Positions 61,883 through 64,000 of a DNA stretch of 64,000 bases are shown one piece after another. A program made the position numbers and the translations under genes. The stretch is from Allomyces arbusculus (taxonomy: Eukaryota > Blastocladiomycota > Blastocladiomycetes > Blastocladiales > Blastocladiaceae). The stretch is taken from the NCBI GenBank assembly GCA_027604705.1, contig JADHYV010000056.1, positions 55,960-119,959 of the forward strand, read 5' to 3'. Each line of letters opens with the position of its first letter. Position 1 is the first letter of the stretch. Below the pieces are notes generated by a model. That model was not told where the DNA came from, did no database searches, and saw nothing but the letters and a program-made list of their open reading frames with translations.

Positions 61883-63240
61883 CTACACTTCCTCCACCAT
61901 CAAACTTGTCTTGACATGCCCGCCAGCATTGAAACCGGCGAACATTGGGCGCAAGAACCGCAAGGAATCTGGCTGGATGATGCCACTCTTCTTGACAATC
62001 ACGTCGACGGCATCACCTTGCGGTTCGGCTTCCCGCGCAGAGGGATCACCACAATCACGCACATCACCAGGCCAATGAGCTGAGCACCAACATGCGAAGT
62101 CGCGCACTGGACCTTGACAACTAGCCGTCGAGTCAAGAGCTGGTCGGTAGGAAAGTTGGTTGGAATCAGCGACCACAAAAACTTGCGCGGGTCGTATTCG
62201 AGCGTCAACACATCCAGCGGGTCCCCATAATGCTTGACCAAGGCATTTTCGATCACTTTGTCACGTCCCGCCATGCGCAGGATCTGTTCCAACACCCGAG
62301 GATGCACAAGACGCGAGCAAAGACGACACAATGTATGCGGCCCCGGCAGTGTGGTCAGAGTGTGATCGCAGCAGGTGCACACACACACCGCTTCGAGATC
62401 GCAGTGCTGTGGGGTCTTGCACGATGAGATTGACTGTAGTCATGGGCGCAACCAACATCGTGTCGTCCTTGAGCTTGGGGATCACATTGTCCACCCAAAC
62501 GACAGACCTGAGAAGCCACAAGGTCGCAAGATGCGTGAACCTGTCAAGCAACGCAGCACGCACATGAAGCAGGGGCTCCAAGCTCAAGTAGGACAACGAG
62601 AGCGCCGTGATGGAATTCCAAACTGTCAAATTCTTGACCTCGTCCGGGTCCTCGACATGCAAGCGAACATCCATCAGGCGGGCGCGTGGGTCACCGCGAA
62701 AAGTGCAGGAGTGAGATGCATATCGTCCATCAAAAGATCTCAAGCGCTGGGAACGTGATGGGCTCGACCTCCCCGTTGGGACCACAATGCAGCATCTATT
62801 GAGATTCAAACGATTGAGCCGAGGCGCTGCACGTATGATGGCACCTGTGAATTCGCGGTTGTGGTCGCGCGGAGGCAAAATCAAGAAGAGACGTGGGGGG
62901 CCACCATGGCACCAGGTAAGCCGGCCCAATGCGGCTGCCGACGAGGGTAACTATGCCCTTTCTTGTTGCCCTGCCCTGTACAACATACTGTTCTGTATGC
63001 TCTCATCGTCATTTCCCCATCGCTCATGCCGACCGGAATCGCAACTTGGAGGCATGGAGAAAAAAGAGTTGGTGCTACAAGCGCAATGTACGCCAAGGCA
63101 ATGCGGTGGAGGCGAAGGTGGGCACGGGCGTCATTGCTTGAACCGACAAACGACGCAATACGGTGAAAAATGCCGAAAGGGAGCTGGTCAAGTCTCTTTG
63201 GGTGATTTGCAATTGGTTGCAGCAAGTTGGTCGTCGCCAT
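61883..63240 (-). pseudogene. Decayed F-box-like/LRR copy (or unresolved multi-exon gene)
   Basis: An ATG at 63238-63240 starts MATTNLLQPIANHPKRLDQL, then LPFGIFHRIASFVGSSNDAR and HRIALAYIALVAPTLFSPCL. This F-box-like block is closest in feel to the gene at 49674-51407. Leucine-rich sequence follows in another frame at 62261-62800 (LNRLNLNRCCIVVPTGRSS; LLDRFTHLATLWLLRSVVWV). A third frame at about 61999-62300 carries RLVHPRVLEQILRMAGRDKV and LEYDPRKFLWSLIPTNF, a PVW-type block. The order is right for a complete member, but three frames are used. I could not find convincing introns at each change, so decay is likelier. Confidence 0.55.
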
Positions 63241-64000
63241 GGTGTCGTTGGGTGCGCGTTGGGTGTCTTTAATGATGTTGGCTTATCATTGAGTCGGTCG
63301 GACCGCGACGAGCCGGTTATTAGCAACATGCTACAGTTTCCAGCCGTTCTCGGGCTGAGGACTCCATCCGCTACGTCCAAACAGTTCATGACAAGGACGT
63401 GCTATACAACACAAGTGTCTCAGAATGGGGTTGCGCGATGAACTGGTGGAGGTCGACAGGAAGCAAATTCACTGTCACTTCAATGACACGAAAACATGCG
63501 CCACAAACGTTGTTCCGAGCAGCGCAACGGCCGAGTCGGTCATCCCCTAGGGCCGCCCGTAGTTCTTTCTCGGCATGCGTGGGTGTTTGGTTGCGAAAAC
63601 GAACGCGATGTTGTCTCCGCCGATGCTGATGCTGGAGGCATGTTCATGGTTACTGAGCACCCACAGTCGTGTCGAACACGAAGCAAACAAGGCAAACCAT
63701 CGCCCATCAACGAAAACAAAAAACGGCTACTGGCGCACGCTACATTCTTAGTTGATTATCCATCTGAAACATGAGGGTCGTGGGGTGTGGATGGTCGGGG
63801 GTCAAGGATTTCATTCATTGGCTCTGAAAGTTGCTCACAGAAATCAGTCCCTTGTCCAGCAGATCAGGTAAGGGGGGGGGGGGGGGGGGGAACCCACAAA
63901 AAACGGTGCCCCGGAAAAAACCGGTGGGCCGGGGTTACGAAACTTACCCTGAAAAAAAAATAATAATTGAGCCCCCGGGATTGGGGCCCGGGGGGGCCGG
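63241..64000. other. Intergenic, ending in low-quality contig-end sequence
   Basis: No gene is recognised. From about 63870 the sequence is dominated by G runs, doubled C/G/A blocks and poly-A, typical of unreliable read ends and not of genomic biology. Confidence 0.7.

Noticed and set aside
63870-64000. G-rich and palindromic terminal sequence (possible quadruplex or telomere)
   Set aside because: Irregular doubled homopolymers look like poor read quality at a contig end.
1-64000. tRNA, rRNA, CRISPR array or operon-like prokaryotic structure
   Set aside because: None was seen; splice junctions and gene content are eukaryotic. Small RNA genes could still be missed by eye.

Overview
The window reads as nuclear DNA of a fungus. 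Genes are broken by short GT-AG introns of roughly 40-90 bases. There is a stand-alone carbamoyl-phosphate synthase small chain with a mitochondrial presequence and a fungal-type arginine attenuator uORF. There are also a GPI-anchored chitin deacetylase, a centromeric histone H3, a Gtr2/RagC GTPase, Rrp5 and a TAPT1/Emp65 membrane protein. High GC in the housekeeping stretches, expanded intronless families and the style of the low-quality contig ends fit an early-diverging zoosporic fungus (Blastocladiomycota such as Allomyces would be my guess). That placement is inference; the sequence does not prove it.

Layout. 1-10.5 kb: F-box-like/LRR family genes (three intact or nearly so, two broken). 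10.5-23.8 kb: a GC-rich housekeeping island with CPA1 (-) and its uORF, chitin deacetylase (-), CENP-A (+), a small coiled-coil/membrane protein (-), a two-RRM protein (+) and TAPT1 (-). 24.3-33.1 kb: three long F-box-like/LRR paralogues, all on the minus strand, with decayed copies between them. 33.5-38.4 kb: the divergent pair GTR2 (-) and RRP5 (+). 38.9-45.9 kb: a second, related family in four increasingly damaged copies, including an assembly gap. 45.9-46.4 kb: a CpG-poor insert. 46.4-49.3 kb: a LolD/MacB-like ABC ATPase and an RCC1-repeat protein. 49.7-55 kb: an LRR protein, a Met/Cys-rich GPI-type surface protein and a small membrane/coiled-coil protein. 55.7-63.2 kb: more decayed family copies plus one intact 750-residue member. 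The last ~140 bases are low-quality sequence.

How it fits together. The dominant theme is birth-and-death evolution of a large intronless family: an N-terminal F-box-like helix pair, a leucine-rich central region and a C-terminal block around Y-x-x-G-x-P-[VI]-W. It is interleaved with intron-bearing single-copy housekeeping genes. The most informative single element is a 29-codon uORF upstream of CPA1 that carries the arginine attenuator peptide core and is the only ATG in the roughly 720 bases upstream of the CPA1 start. Also notable are a CENP-A with an unusually long loop 1, an Rrp5 with only five recognisable S1 domains, and a bacterial-looking ABC ATPase containing five introns.

Exon boundaries were inferred by eye from splice consensus, phase and protein family conservation. 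No alignment or search was run.
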